Positions 7,768 to 18,495 are shown, counted from the first letter of the stretch. The stretch is 64,000 nt of DNA from Halomonas sp. 1513 (GCA_001971685.1 CP019326.1:3038001-3102000), one strand, 5' to 3'. The notes: a model not told the origin generated them from the sequence alone. A program made the numbers and translations.

Positions 7768-7801
7768 TTGCTGCGCCGGGCATCGCGCCCGGCCATGTGC
7801 C

Positions 7802-8956
7802 TCAACTGACCCGAAAGCCCGCCGCGGCAAGCAGAGGCGCCAGCGGCTGGCTGTCCTTGCCCAGTGCCACCTTGAGCGTGGCAAACTCACGCCGCAGCGG
7901 ATACTCGGCACGCCAGGCATCGAAGCCTTTGGCCATGCCCTGGGTGGCCGCCCTGAGCGCCAGACCGTCATGGTCGCGGCGCACATCGTAGACCGCGCGC
8001 ATGCACAACCGCAGCGCGTCCCAGGGCGACAGCCCGCTGCCCAGCTCGAGACGCCTCAGTGGCGGCGGCGGCGCCAGGTCGTCGATACTCAGCCTGGCCG
8101 GCAACCCGAAACGGCGCAGCGCCGCGGCATAGATCTGCTGGGTGCCGCGCAGCTTGCCGTCGAGGCTATAGCCGGCGATATGCGGCGTGGCAATATCCAC
8201 CCGCTGCCGCAGCGTCGCGTCGATGCCCGGCTCTCCTTCCCAAACATCGAGCACCACGCGCAGATCCCCCGCCGTGGCCAGGCGCTGGCTCAGCGCGGCG
8301 CCATCCAGGCAGTCGCCGCGACCGGCATTGAGCAGCCAGGTGCCGGGCTTGAGTGCGGCAATGCGCTCGGCGTTGAGCAGGTGGTGGGTGGCATGCGCGC
8401 CGCTGCGCACCAGCGGGGTATGCAGGCAGAGTACATCGGCCCACTCACAGAGTTCGCCCAGGCCATGGAAGCGCTCGCCCGGCTCCGCCTCGGCGCGCGG
8501 CGGGTCGCAGCGGCGGCAGTCGAGCCCCAGCGCCGTCAGCCGCCGATAGAGCCGCTCACCCACGTTACCGGCACCGACGATCCCCACCCGGCGCCGGTCG
8601 AGGGCGGTTTCTTCACGCTCGGCAAGCAGCGCCAGGCTCGACAGCACATAATCGACCACCGCCTCGGCGTTGCAGCCCGGGGCGCTGGCGAAGTCGATGC
8701 CGCGGGCGGCCAGCGCCGCCTGGTCGACATGATCGGTACCGATGGTACAGGTGCCGACGAAACGCAGCCGCGCCCCGGCCCGCTGGGCGGCCTCGAGCAG
8801 CGAGGCATCGACCCGGGTGATCGAGCGCACGATCAGCGCCTCGGCACCGGCCAGCGCCGCGCCGTCGATCTCACGGCCGGGCAGCATGACCACCTCGCCA
8901 AGTTCGCCGAAGCAGCGCTTGGCAGCAGGGATGTTGGCATCGACGATCACACGCAT
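7802..8956 (-). CDS. pdxB: erythronate-4-phosphate dehydrogenase PdxB
   Basis: A 384-aa D-isomer-specific 2-hydroxyacid dehydrogenase. It oxidises 4-phosphoerythronate in the DXP-dependent pyridoxal phosphate pathway. The NAD fold GIVGAGNVG, the catalytic Arg in LNAGRGDC, the Glu in VLDVWEGEP and the His in ATPHIAGYSLDGK are all present, and the C-terminal ~90 residues form the PdxB dimerisation domain. I chose MRVIVDANIPAA (the family N-terminus, with GGGGAG upstream) over a start 39 codons earlier. Confidence 0.94.
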   Translation of the reverse strand: MRVIVDANIPAAKRCFGELGEVVMLPGREIDGAALAGAEALIVRSITRVDASLLEAAQRAGARLRFVGTCTIGTDHVDQAALAARGIDFASAPGCNAEAVVDYVLSSLALLAEREETALDRRRVGIVGAGNVGERLYRRLTALGLDCRRCDPPRAEAEPGERFHGLGELCEWADVLCLHTPLVRSGAHATHHLLNAERIAALKPGTWLLNAGRGDCLDGAALSQRLATAGDLRVVLDVWEGEPGIDATLRQRVDIATPHIAGYSLDGKLRGTQQIYAAALRRFGLPARLSIDDLAPPPPLRRLELGSGLSPWDALRLCMRAVYDVRRDHDGLALRAATQGMAKGFDAWRAEYPLRREFATLKVALGKDSQPLAPLLAAAGFRVS

Positions 8957-9087
8957 GTGGGACTCCCCAACGATCGCGTTAGCAGGCAAGCACAGCGCTA
9001 TGGCTATGCCCGGCAACGCCGTTACAATAGCACGCCGAACAGCGTCGAGCGCCCGACCAGGCTCGCCCACCACCTTCAGGAGCCCCG

Positions 9088-9369
9088 ATGATCGTCCGTT
9101 GGGAGAGTGAACATGACTACGTGCTGGTGCATATCCATCAGGACATGTTCGGCGACTGGATCTTCAGCCGCGCCTGGGGGCAGATCGGCACCCAGTTCGG
9201 CGGTCTCAAGCACCAGCTCGCCGACGACTACGCCCAGGCGGTGATGTGGCTCGACGATATAGGCCACATCCAGGCCTCGCGGGGCTTTCACAAGGTGCTC
9301 GAGGTACAGGACGACACCCCCGAGGGGCGCGACGCGGTGCGCCAGCTGTCGCTGCTGGAGGCGCTGTAA
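9088..9369 (+). CDS. small WGR-like domain protein of unknown function
   Basis: A 93-aa protein with CAGGAG 7 nt before its ATG. The pattern of a beta hairpin, then GDWIFSRAWGQIGT, then a helix with AVMWLDDIGHIQASRGF resembles the WGR domain (W-G-R/Q-I-G core), known as a nucleic-acid-binding module of PARPs and bacterial relatives. Here it stands alone. It is divergent from pdxB (131-bp gap with a possible -10 TACAAT at 9023-9028). Function is not known; DNA binding is inference. Confidence 0.75.
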   Translation: MIVRWESEHDYVLVHIHQDMFGDWIFSRAWGQIGTQFGGLKHQLADDYAQAVMWLDDIGHIQASRGFHKVLEVQDDTPEGRDAVRQLSLLEAL

Positions 9370-9406
9370 GCGGTAAGCGCCAAGTGCTCCGCGCTGCCCG
9401 TAGGGC

Positions 9407-9754
9407 CTAGCCCAGATAGCGCCGCCCGCCGCGGATTACCGCGCCTTTCACTTCAGCCGGCGCGGGCGCTTGGTATAGCCGCCGCTGCAGGGCCTCCCAG
9501 GCGCCAGCGTCCAGCCAGCCGCGCGCCTCCAGCCAGGCCGCCAGCCTCGCCGGGTCGAAGCCGCGATCGAGCTCCTCGCCCTGCTGATCGGCGAGTACCG
9601 GAATCCGCACGCCGTAGCGCGCCATCAAGGCGTCGTCCTCGCTGATTTCGACATGCTCCAGCGTCACCGGCTCACTGCTCAGCTCGCTGAGTAGCGCCTC
9701 GAGCTGGCTGCACAGGTGGCAGCCCAGGGTGGTGTAGAGTCGCAGCCGGATCAT
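9407..9754 (-). CDS. glutaredoxin-like protein (DUF836 type)
   Basis: A 115-aa protein with an N-terminal thioredoxin fold: RLYTTLGCHLC (CxxC at residues 12-15), the cis-proline region YGVRIPVL near residue 53, and DRGFDPARLAAWLEARG. A ~35-residue basic C-terminal tail is an extra. Members of this family are presumed thiol-disulfide oxidoreductases, with partners unknown. Its ATG overlaps the rlmKL stop by 4 bp, so it is translationally coupled to the rRNA methyltransferase gene. Cytoplasmic; no signal peptide. Confidence 0.85.
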   Translation of the reverse strand: MIRLRLYTTLGCHLCSQLEALLSELSSEPVTLEHVEISEDDALMARYGVRIPVLADQQGEELDRGFDPARLAAWLEARGWLDAGAWEALQRRLYQAPAPAEVKGAVIRGGRRYLG

Positions 9755-11979
9755 GCGGCCTCCCGATGGCGGATCATGAAGACGTGGTGGATATCCGGGC
9801 GCCGCGCGAAGTCCGGATCGAAGGTCTTGGCGGAGATGTCCTCCACCGCGTACTCCGCGGCGAGGTCGGTATCGAGCACGAACTTGCGCTGATTGTTGGA
9901 GAACACCAGGGTACCGCCGGGGGCCAGCCGCGCCATGGCCAGGCGCACCAGGCGGCCGTGGTCGCGCTGGATATCCAGGGTCGCGGCCATCTTCTTGGAA
10001 TTGGAGAAGGTCGGCGGGTCCATGAAGATCAGGTCGAACTGGCTACCGGCGGTCTCCAGCCAGCGCAGGCAGTCGTCGCGCACCACGCGGTGGCGACTCG
10101 GGTCGAGGCGGTTGAGGGCGAAGTTGTCCCGCGCCCACTCCAGGTAGGTATTCGACAGATCGACGCTGACACTGTCGCTGGCACCGCCCTGCTGCTCGGT
10201 ACCCAGCGCGGCGTGCACCGTCGCCGTGGCGGTGTAGCAGAACAGGTTGAGAAAGCGCGTGCCGGGTGCCAGCTCAGCGAGCAGCCGCCGCACCGGCCGG
10301 TGGTCGAGGAACAGCCCGGTATCCAGATAGTCGCGCAGGTTGACCCATAGCCGCGCACGGCATTCGCGTACTTCGAAGCGTTCGCCGCTGGCGGCCTGCT
10401 TCTGGTACTGGGCACGCCCGCTCTGGCGCTCGCGCTGCTTGACGTAGACATGCTCGGGGCGCACCCCGAGCACCTCGGGAATCACCTGCAGGGCATCGTG
10501 TAGGCGGCGCTGGGCCTGGGCGGCGTTGACCGAGCGCGGTGGCGCATACTCCTGCACGTGGACGCGCTCGCCGTAGACATCGATGGCCAGGGCGTACTCC
10601 GGCATGTCGGCGTCATAGAGCCGATAGCAGGGCTCGCCGCGCTGCTTGAGCCATTTCTTGAGGCGCTTGCGGTTCTTCTCCAGGCGGTTGGCAAACATCT
10701 GCGCGCCCTCGCTGCGCCGCGGTGCGCTGTCGCCCTCGCCGTGGGCGGGCTCAGACGCCAATGCGTCTGCCGGGGACGCATCTAGGTCAGCTTGCGGCAA
10801 CGGCATCAACAGCAGCTTGCAGTCCAGCGGGCCGTTCTTGAAGGCGTACTGCTTGACGGCACGCAGCCCGGTACGGTGGCCGAGATCCGGGTTGCCGGTG
10901 AACAGCGCCAGGGTCCAGCCCGGGAAGGCGCGCCGGCTACGCTCGCCGATGGCGGCGTACAGCGGCACCAGTTCGGGCAGTTCGCCGATGCGCTCGCCGT
11001 AGGGCGGGTTGGTGATGATCAGCCCAGGCGTCTCGGCGTCCAGCGCCGCGGGGCGCGTCAGCTGGGCCACCGCGCCGCCGCTGACGTCGATCAGCGCCGG
11101 AATCCCGGCGCGCATGGCGTTGGCCTTGGCCGCGGCGACCGCCTGAGGGCTCTGGTCGACACCGAACAGTGCCGACTTGCAGCGCTTGCGGCCGATGCTG
11201 GCGCGGGCCTCGGCCTCGCGCTTGAGCTCGGCCCACAGCGCGGCGTCGTGGCCCGCCCAGCCGTGCAAGCCGAAGCGCTCCCTAGCCAGCCCGGGTGCCA
11301 CGTCGGCGGCCATCAGCGCGGCTTCGATGAGCAAGGTCCCCGAGCCGCACAGCGGGTCGACCAGCGCCTCGCCGGCCTTGGCGCGAGCCGGCCAGTCGAC
11401 GCGCATCAGCAGCGCCGCGGCGAGGTTCTCCTTGAGCGGCGCATGGCCAAGCTCACGGCGATAGCCACGCTTGTGCAGGCTGTCGCCGGACAGGTCGATG
11501 CCAAGCGTCAGGCGGCCGCGATGCAGGTGAGCATAGAGCCGCAGGTCCGGTGACTTGGGGTCGATATCCGGGCGCCCGCCGCCGGCAGCACGCAGCGCAT
11601 CCACCACCCCATCCTTGACCGTCTGGGCGCCGAAGCGGGTATGCCGGATATGCGCCGACTGGCCGTGGAAGTCCACCGCCAGCGTCGTGCCCGGCCGCCA
11701 GTGCTGCTCCCAGGCCACGGCCGCGGCGCTGGCCTTGAGCTGCTCGGGGTGTTCGATGCCCTCCTCCCGCGCCAGGCACAGCACCACCCGGTTGGCCAGC
11801 CGCGACCACAGGCAGAGCCGATAGGCCACCTCGAGTGATCCGCTGGCATGCACGCCGGCCACGGTGGTCTTGTCGACCTGGGCGCCGAGCGCGCTCAGCT
11901 CATCCGCCAGCAGGCCCTCGATACCCCACGGGCATGTTACAAAAATGTGATGGTTATCAGCCAGTTGTATATCAGTCAT
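9751..11979 (-). CDS. rlmKL: bifunctional 23S rRNA methyltransferase RlmKL
   Basis: A 742-aa fusion enzyme like E. coli RlmL (702 aa). The N-terminal THUMP domain and RlmL part carry DPLCGSGTLLIEAALMA (SAM site) and the N6/N2-methylase motif TNPPYGERIGELPE; this half makes m2G2445. The C-terminal RlmK part has YLDTGLFLDHRPVRRLL, FLNLFCYTATATVHA and FMDPPTFSNSKKM; it makes m7G2069. Both active sites look intact. The first ATG gives MTDIQLADNHHIF; there is no obvious ribosome binding site and the 5' region is AT-rich. The glutaredoxin-like gene follows with a 4-bp overlap. Confidence 0.95.
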   Translation of the reverse strand: MTDIQLADNHHIFVTCPWGIEGLLADELSALGAQVDKTTVAGVHASGSLEVAYRLCLWSRLANRVVLCLAREEGIEHPEQLKASAAAVAWEQHWRPGTTLAVDFHGQSAHIRHTRFGAQTVKDGVVDALRAAGGGRPDIDPKSPDLRLYAHLHRGRLTLGIDLSGDSLHKRGYRRELGHAPLKENLAAALLMRVDWPARAKAGEALVDPLCGSGTLLIEAALMAADVAPGLARERFGLHGWAGHDAALWAELKREAEARASIGRKRCKSALFGVDQSPQAVAAAKANAMRAGIPALIDVSGGAVAQLTRPAALDAETPGLIITNPPYGERIGELPELVPLYAAIGERSRRAFPGWTLALFTGNPDLGHRTGLRAVKQYAFKNGPLDCKLLLMPLPQADLDASPADALASEPAHGEGDSAPRRSEGAQMFANRLEKNRKRLKKWLKQRGEPCYRLYDADMPEYALAIDVYGERVHVQEYAPPRSVNAAQAQRRLHDALQVIPEVLGVRPEHVYVKQRERQSGRAQYQKQAASGERFEVRECRARLWVNLRDYLDTGLFLDHRPVRRLLAELAPGTRFLNLFCYTATATVHAALGTEQQGGASDSVSVDLSNTYLEWARDNFALNRLDPSRHRVVRDDCLRWLETAGSQFDLIFMDPPTFSNSKKMAATLDIQRDHGRLVRLAMARLAPGGTLVFSNNQRKFVLDTDLAAEYAVEDISAKTFDPDFARRPDIHHVFMIRHREAA

Positions 11980-12104
11980 AAAAAAGTGCCACGGCCCTGC
12001 TGCCGGTCATATTCCTGTGGTGTCAGTTTGATGATGGCCTTATGCAAAATCACCGCTCGACAAGGCCCCGCATCATGAACTAGATGTAATAGGGTAGCTA
12101 CTGA

Positions 12105-12118
12105 AAACGCATGCGTTT
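12105..12118. promoter_or_regulatory. 14-bp palindrome upstream of rmf
   Basis: AAACGCATGCGTTT is a perfect palindrome about 108 bp before the rmf ATG, in the 246-bp gap between rlmKL and rmf. The 10-mer AACGCATGCG recurs downstream of rmf (12460-12469). It could be an operator; the protein is unknown. I see nothing else certain in this gap. Confidence 0.4.
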
Positions 12119-12225
12119 CTTGTCCATGGACGCCACTGGTAATGGCGTGTGGCGGGTCGACCCGACCCACCGCACTAACACCATTCGTCCCGAATAAACT
12201 CGGTTCTTCATCAAGAGGCCATCCG

Positions 12226-12432
12226 ATGAAACGACAGAAACGTGATCGCTTCCAGCGTGCCTATGTTCACGGTTACAAGGCGGGCATCACCGGCCGCTCC
12301 CGTGATGACTGTCCCAGTCAGGATGTGAATCTTCGCGAATACTGGATGAGCGGTTGGCGTGAGGGTCGTGGGGATCAATGGTCCGGTATGACAGGTGTCT
12401 CCGGCATTCACAAGAACCCCATGGTGATGTGA
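12226..12432 (+). CDS. rmf: ribosome modulation factor Rmf
   Basis: A 68-aa basic protein starting MKRQKRDRFQRAYVHGYKAGITGRS and containing DDCPSQ and WMSGWREGR, an unmistakable match to E. coli RMF (55 aa) with a short C-terminal extension. RMF binds 70S ribosomes in stationary phase and drives 100S dimer formation (ribosome hibernation). AAGAGG precedes the ATG with 8-nt spacing. The gene is monocistronic, with a terminator 49 bp downstream. In E. coli it responds to ppGpp/growth rate; the long upstream region suggests similar control here, but no element can be assigned. Confidence 0.95.
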   Translation: MKRQKRDRFQRAYVHGYKAGITGRSRDDCPSQDVNLREYWMSGWREGRGDQWSGMTGVSGIHKNPMVM

Positions 12433-12480
12433 TATCACCGTCTTCATCGTTTAATGCGTAACGCATGCGATGATTCTTTC

Positions 12481-12506
12481 AAGGCCCGCCTCACCCGCGG
12501 GCCTTT
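12481..12506 (+). terminator. intrinsic terminator of rmf
   Basis: AAGGCCCGC and GCGGGCCTT form a 9-bp stem with a 7-nt loop (CTCACCC) and run into TTTCTGTT. It may also serve pyrD from the other strand. Confidence 0.8.
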
Positions 12507-12524
12507 CTGTTGCCCGCCTGTCGC

Positions 12525-13547
12525 TTACCCCTGGCTCGCCTCACGCAGCGCCCGCGCGCACTCGCCCACCAGCGCCGGGCCACGGTAGATAAAGCCCGAG
12601 TAGAGCTGCACCAGGTCGGCGCCCGCCTCGAGCTTGGCCGCCGCCGCCGCCGCGCTGTCGATGCCCCCCACGCCGATGATCGGCATGTCCGGCAACTGCT
12701 GGCGCAGCGCGCGAATCACCCGGTTGGAGGCCTCGAACACCGGCCGCCCGGAGAGTCCGCCCTGCTCGTCGGCGTGGGCAAGTCCGGCCACCGCCTCGCG
12801 GTCTACCGTGGTGTTGGTGGCAATCACCGCGTCGATCTCGCTGCGGGTCAAGGAGGCGGCGACCAGCCCGACCTCCTCGGCGCTCATGTCCGGGGCGATC
12901 TTTACCGCCAGCGGCACGCGCCGCCCGCTGCGCTGGTCGAGCTGCGTGGCCTCCTCACGCAGCGTGCCCAGCAGCGCATCGAGATGCTCACCGAACTGCA
13001 GATTGCGCAGCCCGGGGGTATTGGGCGAGGAGATATTCACGGTGATGTAGTCGGCATGGGCGTGGACCTTGCGCAGGCAGATCAGGTAGTCGTCCACCGC
13101 CTGCTCCACCGGGGTGGTGAGATTCTTGCCGATGTTGATACCGATCACGCCCTGGTAGCGGCTGGCCTGGACCCGCGCCACCAGGTGATCGACGCCGGCA
13201 TTGTTGAAGCCCATGCGGTTGATGATCGCCTCTGCCTCGGGCAGGCGGAACATGCGCGGTTTGGGGTTGCCGTCCTGGGGCTTGGGGGTCACGGTACCGA
13301 CCTCGACGAAGCCGAAGCCCAGCGCGCCCAGCGCATCGAGGTGGTCGGCGTTCTTGTCGAGCCCGGCGGCCAGCCCGACCCGATTGGGGAAGCGCAGGCC
13401 CATCAGCGTCAGCGGATCGGCGACCTGGGCTCCACCGCAGCGCCGCGCCAGGCCCACGCGGTTGGCCAGGTCGAGACCCTTGAGGGCCACCCCGTGGGCG
13501 GTTTCCGGATCGAGTCGGAACAGCAGCGAGCGGGCAAGCGAATACAT
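12525..13547 (-). CDS. pyrD: dihydroorotate dehydrogenase (quinone), class 2
   Basis: A 340-aa FMN enzyme oxidising dihydroorotate to orotate in pyrimidine synthesis and passing electrons to quinone. The N-terminal amphipathic membrane-associating helix ([19 protein letters not shown]) marks class 2. Other visible motifs are [40 protein letters not shown], the catalytic region [11 protein letters not shown], and NTTVDRE. GAGGAG sits 4 nt before the chosen ATG; a start 19 codons earlier is not needed. It is convergent with rmf and has its own promoter region next to the gdhB terminator. Confidence 0.96.
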   Translation of the reverse strand: MYSLARSLLFRLDPETAHGVALKGLDLANRVGLARRCGGAQVADPLTLMGLRFPNRVGLAAGLDKNADHLDALGALGFGFVEVGTVTPKPQDGNPKPRMFRLPEAEAIINRMGFNNAGVDHLVARVQASRYQGVIGINIGKNLTTPVEQAVDDYLICLRKVHAHADYITVNISSPNTPGLRNLQFGEHLDALLGTLREEATQLDQRSGRRVPLAVKIAPDMSAEEVGLVAASLTRSEIDAVIATNTTVDREAVAGLAHADEQGGLSGRPVFEASNRVIRALRQQLPDMPIIGVGGIDSAAAAAAKLEAGADLVQLYSGFIYRGPALVGECARALREASQG

Positions 13548-13610
13548 GGCACTCCTCGGGGCGACAGATGGCGACGGGCGGCGATTATAGCCCAGCCGCC
13601 CCATAAACGA

Positions 13611-13636
13611 CGAACCCCCGCATGCGCGGGGGTTCG
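13611..13636 (-). terminator. intrinsic terminator of gdhB
   Basis: A perfect 11-bp stem, CGAACCCCCGC/GCGGGGGTTCG, with a 4-nt loop, 20 bp after the gdhB stop; on the minus strand it is followed by TCGTTTATG. Confidence 0.8.
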
Positions 13637-13656
13637 TGGGTCGATGACGGCCTGCA

Positions 13657-16600
13657 TCAGCTCTCGCTGTTGCTCTCGGCGAGGTCGGCCAGTTCGCGGA
13701 TCGCTACCGAGAACAGCGGGAAACCGCCCTGGCTGCCGGAGCGCACCTCGGCGAGCAGATTGCACCAGCGCTGGAACAGCCGGTCGTGTCGCTCGAGCCA
13801 CTGCTCCACGCGCTGTTCGACGTCACGCGCTCCGCTGTCGAGCTTGATCACGCCCACCGTCAATGCCAGCTGCTGGCGATCGAGATCGTCGCGGAAACTC
13901 TCTCGCGCCTGGGCCTGCCAGCTATCGCGCACCTCCAGGGCGTTGATCTGGTCGATCATCCACGGCAGTTCGAGGCGATGGCCGACCTCGTAGAAGACCT
14001 CGGCGACGCGCTGGATCTTCTCGTCGGTCTGCTTGGCGGCCTCGATGATGCCGAGCCCGGCATACAGGCTCTGGGTCGAGGCCACGCTGCTGGCCAGGGC
14101 GTCCGGCACGCCGGCCGCCTTGAGCTGGTCGCGGCGCGCCTCCCAGGCCTGACGCTCATCGCCGCGCAGGCGCTTGCCAAGGCTCTCCTGGAGCTGCGCC
14201 AGGCGCGGCGCGAAGTGCTCGATGCAGTCCTTGGTGGTCATGCTGCTGCGCTGACGCAGGAACCAGCGCGTGGCGCGCCGCAGCAGCCGCATCAGGTCGA
14301 GCATCATGCGGTACTGGACGCGGCTGTCGACCTTGTTGTCGAGGGCCTCGATCTTGTGCCACACGCCGTTGAGGCTGAAGCTGTCGCGGGCCACGATATA
14401 GGCACGAGCGATGTCGGCACGCCCGGCGCCGGTGGTGTCCATCAGCCGCCGTACGAAGACGATGCCCATGTGGTCGACCAGGTCGTTGGCGATCTGGGTG
14501 GCGACGATCTCGCGCTTCAGCTTGTGATCGTACATTTCGGTCTTGAAGCGCTCCACCAGCACCTGCGGGAAGATACGCTCCAGATGCTGCTGGATATACG
14601 GATCATCGGGCACCTCGGAAGCGATCAGGTCACCCTTGAGGGTGCTCTTGGCATATGAGACCAGCACCGACAGCTCGGGCAGGGTCAAGCCTTCGTCCGC
14701 GTTGGAGCGCTCGATCAGGGTCTCGTCGTCGGGCAGGAACTCCAGCTCGCGGTCGAGATGTCCGCTGGCCTCGAGCTCGTTGATGAAGCGCCGGTAGGGG
14801 CCCAGCCCCTCCTTGGAGAGCACTTCGGAGAGCGCCAGCGCCTGGGTCTGGCGGTAGTTGTCGATCAGTACCAGCTGCGACACGTCCTCGGTCATCTCGG
14901 CGAGCAGCTGATTGCGCTGCTTGTCGGTCATGTCTCCGCGCTTGACGATGTCGTCGAGCAGGATCTTGATGTTGACCTCGTGGTCGGAGCAGTTGACCCC
15001 GCCGGCGTTATCGATGAAGTCGGTGTTGACCCTCACCCCGCGGGCAGCCGCCTCCATGCGACCGCGCTGGGTAAGGCCCAGGTTACCGCCCTCGCCAACC
15101 ACCCGGCAGTTGAGCTCGCGGCCGTCGATGCGCAGCGCATCGTTGGCCTTGTCGCCGACCTCGGCGTCGCTCTCGCTGGCGGCCTTGACGTAGGTGCCGA
15201 TGCCGCCGTTCCAGATCAGGTCCACGGGCGACTTGAGCATGGCGCGAATCAGGTCGTTGGGCGCCAGCTTGTCGGCCTGTATGTCGAAGGCCGCCCGCAT
15301 CTCGGGCGTAATCGCGATCGACTTGGCGCTGCGCGAGAAGATCCCGCCGCCCTTGGAGATCAGCTTGGCGTCGTAGTCCTCCCAGCTCGAACGCGGCAGG
15401 TCAAACAGCCGCTTGCGCTCGGCGAACGACTTGGCCGCATCCGGCGCCGGGTCGACGAAGATATGCAGGTGGTTGAAGGCGCCGAGCAGGCGGATCTTGT
15501 CCGACAGCAGCATGCCGTTGCCGAACACGTCGCCGGCCATGTCGCCGATGCCCACCACGCTGAACTCGTCGGCCTGGGTGTTGACGCCGAACTCGCGGAA
15601 GTGGCGTTTGACCGACTCCCAGGCGCCCTTGGCGGTAATCCCCATCTTCTTGTGGTCGTAGCCGTTGGCGCCGCCGGAGGCGAAGGCGTCGCCCAGCCAG
15701 TGGCCGTACTCGAGGGAGATCTCGTTGGCGATATCAGAGAAGGTCGCGGTGCCCTTGTCGGCGGCGACCACCAGGTAGGGATCATCCTCGTCGTGGCGCA
15801 CCACCGCCTGGGGCGGCACTACCTCGCCGGCCACCAGGTTGTCGGTGACGTCGAGCAGCGCGCGGATGAAGATCTGATAGCAGGCGATGCCTTCGCGCTG
15901 CAGGGCATCGCGGTCGCCGCCCTCGGGCAGTCGCTTGCAGACGAAGCCGCCCTTGGCGCCTACCGGCACGATCACCGCGTTCTTGACCTGCTGGGCCTTG
16001 ACCAGCCCCAGCACCTCGGTGCGGAAGTCCTCGCGACGATCCGACCAGCGCAGCCCGCCGCGGGCCACCTTGCCGCCGCGCAGGTGCACGCCCTCGACCC
16101 GCGGCGAGTAGACGAATATCTCGAACGCCGGGCGCGGCTTGGGCATGTCGGGCACGCGAGTCGGGTCGAGCTTGAAGGCGATGTAGTCCTTGAGTGCGCC
16201 GTCGGCGCCGGGCTGATAGTAGTTGGTGCGCAGCGTGGCCTGGATCAGCTCGATATAGCGGCGCAGCAGCAGGTCGTCGTTGAGGCTAGCGACGCCGTCG
16301 AGGCTGTGCTGCAGGCGCATCAGGCACGCCTCGACCTCGCTGTCGCGATCGCCCTGTTCGGGATCGAAGCGCAGCTCGAACAGCGAGACCAGCTCGCGGG
16401 TGATCTCCGGGTACTTGGTCAGGGTAGTGGCGATGTAGAGCTGCGACAGGCCGAAGCGGATCTGCTTGAGGTAGCGCGCGTAGGCGCGCAGCATGGCCAC
16501 CTCGCGCCAGCTGAGGTTGGCGCCGATCACCAGGCGGTTGAAGGCGTCGTTCTCGGCCTCGCCGTTCCAGATGCGCTTGAAGGCATCGATGAACGGCTCG

Positions 16601-18495
16601 CGCATCTCCTGCAGGTTGACCACCTCGTTGGTGTGGTGCTCGAGATCGAAGTCGTGGATCCAGCAGGTACCGTCGGCGCGGGTGAGCTCATAGGGGCGCT
16701 CGCCGATCACCCGCAGCCCGAGGTTCTCCATCACCGGCAGCACGTCGGAGAGCGGGATCGGCCGGTCGCGATGGAACAGCTTGAGATTGACCCCGTCGCC
16801 CTCCTCCTCGACCAGCCGATAGAGCGACAGCGACAGCGGCGCACTGGCGTCCAGGTCGTTGACGTGGTGAATATCGTAGACCGCCGTGCGGGCCGTGAAG
16901 TCCTCGCGATAGGCCGCCGGGAAAGCATCGCGGTAGACGTCCATCAGCCGGTTGGCCTGCTCCTCGCCGAAGCCCTCGACCATCGCCTCGTGCAGCTCGT
17001 CGCGCCAGCTGCGGGCAAGCCCGATGACCTTGTTCTCGATACGCTTGAGGTCGTAGTCGGCCGGCGCATCGCCGTTGAAGCGCAGGATCAACTGGATACG
17101 CGCCAGCACCGACTCGGAGAGGTAGGTGTTGAAATCGCCGAAGGTGGCATCGAGCTCTTCGCACAGCAGGTTCTGGATGCGCACGCGCAGGTCGGTGGAG
17201 AACACGTCCCGCGGCACGAACACCAGGCAGGAGTAGAACTTGCCGAAACGATCCTCGCGCACGAACAGGCGCACCCGACGCCGCTCGCGGATATTGAGAA
17301 TCCCCAGTGCGGTGCGGGTCAGCTCCTCGCTGGTGATCTGGAACAGATCGTCGCGCGGATAGACCTCGAGGATCTGTATCAGCTGCTTGCCGTCGTGGCC
17401 GTCGGGATTGACCGCGGTGGCCTCCATTACCGCCTTGAGCTTCTTGCGCAGCACCGGCACGTTGCGCGGCGACTCGTTGTAGATCGTGGCGGCATACAGC
17501 CCCAGGAAGCGCCGCTCGCCGATCACCTTGCCCTTGGCATCATAGCGGTCGATGGAGATGTAGTCGGGATAGGCGGGGCGATGCACGCGGGCGTGATGGG
17601 CGCTCTTGGCGAACGACAGCAGCTCGGGAATCAGCACGTAGTGGTCGCCGTCGACGCCCTGGTCGTTGCGGATGCGTTCGCGATAGCGCGGCTGGTCGAG
17701 GCGGAACACCCCCAGCTCGCTGCCTTCGACCAACTTGAGCTCGTCGTGGCCGTCGACCTCCACCACCTCGTACTCGTCGTAGCCGAGGAAGGTGAAGTTG
17801 TTGTCGAGCAGCCACTCGAGGAAGGCCATCGCCTCCTGATGGTCGGCGGGGTCGACCTGCTTGGGACGCTTGGCCTTGAGCTCCTTGAGGGCGGCCGACA
17901 CCTGATCGCGCATCGGCGTGAAATCGGCCACCGCGGTGCGCACATCGAGCAGCACCTCGTGCAGGCTGGCCTCGATCTCCTCGAGTAGCTTGGGATCGGA
18001 GTGGCGATCGACCTCGATCACCATCAGCGACTCACGCGAGGCCGGCGCGTCCTTGTCGCCGGGCCGGGCGACCTTGGTCAGGCGATGCTTGGCATCGCGC
18101 TGCATGGCCAGTACAGCATTGTGGATGGCGTGCACGGTGATGCCGCGGCGGTTGAGTTCGATGCGCACCGAGTCGACCAGGAACGGCATGTCGGCGTGCA
18201 GCACCTCGACCTGGGTGTGAGTCGACTGCCAGCCGTGCTCGGCGAAGTCGGGGTTGTAGACCCGCACCTTGGGCTTGCTCAGGTCGTGACTCTGAATGAA
18301 GTGCCAGGTCGACAGCGTCGCGCCGTAGACATCCTCGGGGCGCCGCCCGGCCATGTCCTCGAGCGACGCGCTGGCATAGAACGCATCGGCGAAGGCGGTG
18401 ATCGCCTTGACCTTGTCGTCCGCCAGACGCTTGACCAACTGCTCCTGAAGCTGAGCCAGGAACTCCTGCTTGCCATCGATCGCAACGTGTTGCAT
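13657..18495 (-). CDS. gdhB: NAD-specific glutamate dehydrogenase, large (180 kDa) class
   Basis: A 1612-aa cytosolic enzyme of the GDH-180 class (P. aeruginosa GdhB and Streptomyces Gdh type) that deaminates glutamate to 2-oxoglutarate. The N-terminal ~700 residues hold ACT-like regulatory segments (for example [20 protein letters not shown]). The catalytic domain includes [37 protein letters not shown] with the catalytic Lys, and [15 protein letters not shown]. The long C-terminal domain ([24 protein letters not shown] region) is also typical. GAGG lies 7 nt before MQHVAIDG. It is downstream of trmA on the same strand (101-bp gap with a small hairpin at 18549-18565), so it probably has its own promoter. 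It carries the longest antisense open frames in the window, which are shadows. Confidence 0.96.
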   Translation of the reverse strand: MQHVAIDGKQEFLAQLQEQLVKRLADDKVKAITAFADAFYASASLEDMAGRRPEDVYGATLSTWHFIQSHDLSKPKVRVYNPDFAEHGWQSTHTQVEVLHADMPFLVDSVRIELNRRGITVHAIHNAVLAMQRDAKHRLTKVARPGDKDAPASRESLMVIEVDRHSDPKLLEEIEASLHEVLLDVRTAVADFTPMRDQVSAALKELKAKRPKQVDPADHQEAMAFLEWLLDNNFTFLGYDEYEVVEVDGHDELKLVEGSELGVFRLDQPRYRERIRNDQGVDGDHYVLIPELLSFAKSAHHARVHRPAYPDYISIDRYDAKGKVIGERRFLGLYAATIYNESPRNVPVLRKKLKAVMEATAVNPDGHDGKQLIQILEVYPRDDLFQITSEELTRTALGILNIRERRRVRLFVREDRFGKFYSCLVFVPRDVFSTDLRVRIQNLLCEELDATFGDFNTYLSESVLARIQLILRFNGDAPADYDLKRIENKVIGLARSWRDELHEAMVEGFGEEQANRLMDVYRDAFPAAYREDFTARTAVYDIHHVNDLDASAPLSLSLYRLVEEEGDGVNLKLFHRDRPIPLSDVLPVMENLGLRVIGERPYELTRADGTCWIHDFDLEHHTNEVVNLQEMREPFIDAFKRIWNGEAENDAFNRLVIGANLSWREVAMLRAYARYLKQIRFGLSQLYIATTLTKYPEITRELVSLFELRFDPEQGDRDSEVEACLMRLQHSLDGVASLNDDLLLRRYIELIQATLRTNYYQPGADGALKDYIAFKLDPTRVPDMPKPRPAFEIFVYSPRVEGVHLRGGKVARGGLRWSDRREDFRTEVLGLVKAQQVKNAVIVPVGAKGGFVCKRLPEGGDRDALQREGIACYQIFIRALLDVTDNLVAGEVVPPQAVVRHDEDDPYLVVAADKGTATFSDIANEISLEYGHWLGDAFASGGANGYDHKKMGITAKGAWESVKRHFREFGVNTQADEFSVVGIGDMAGDVFGNGMLLSDKIRLLGAFNHLHIFVDPAPDAAKSFAERKRLFDLPRSSWEDYDAKLISKGGGIFSRSAKSIAITPEMRAAFDIQADKLAPNDLIRAMLKSPVDLIWNGGIGTYVKAASESDAEVGDKANDALRIDGRELNCRVVGEGGNLGLTQRGRMEAAARGVRVNTDFIDNAGGVNCSDHEVNIKILLDDIVKRGDMTDKQRNQLLAEMTEDVSQLVLIDNYRQTQALALSEVLSKEGLGPYRRFINELEASGHLDRELEFLPDDETLIERSNADEGLTLPELSVLVSYAKSTLKGDLIASEVPDDPYIQQHLERIFPQVLVERFKTEMYDHKLKREIVATQIANDLVDHMGIVFVRRLMDTTGAGRADIARAYIVARDSFSLNGVWHKIEALDNKVDSRVQYRMMLDLMRLLRRATRWFLRQRSSMTTKDCIEHFAPRLAQLQESLGKRLRGDERQAWEARRDQLKAAGVPDALASSVASTQSLYAGLGIIEAAKQTDEKIQRVAEVFYEVGHRLELPWMIDQINALEVRDSWQAQARESFRDDLDRQQLALTVGVIKLDSGARDVEQRVEQWLERHDRLFQRWCNLLAEVRSGSQGGFPLFSVAIRELADLAESNSES

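Noticed and set aside
11976..12170. 64-codon minus-strand ORF overlapping the rlmKL start by 4 bp
   Set aside because: No ribosome binding site, no recognisable sequence, and it covers the palindrome of the rmf control region; a chance frame is more likely.
11980..12225. Promoter for rmf
   Set aside because: An ATGTAATAG resembling a -10 (near 12083) has no partner -35 at acceptable spacing.
14758..17988. A 1076-codon open frame antisense to the NAD glutamate dehydrogenase gene
   Set aside because: It mirrors the GC-rich codon structure of gdhB, has no family motif, and translates to low-complexity Val/Gly/Leu/Asp-rich sequence; the minus-strand gene has clear catalytic motifs.
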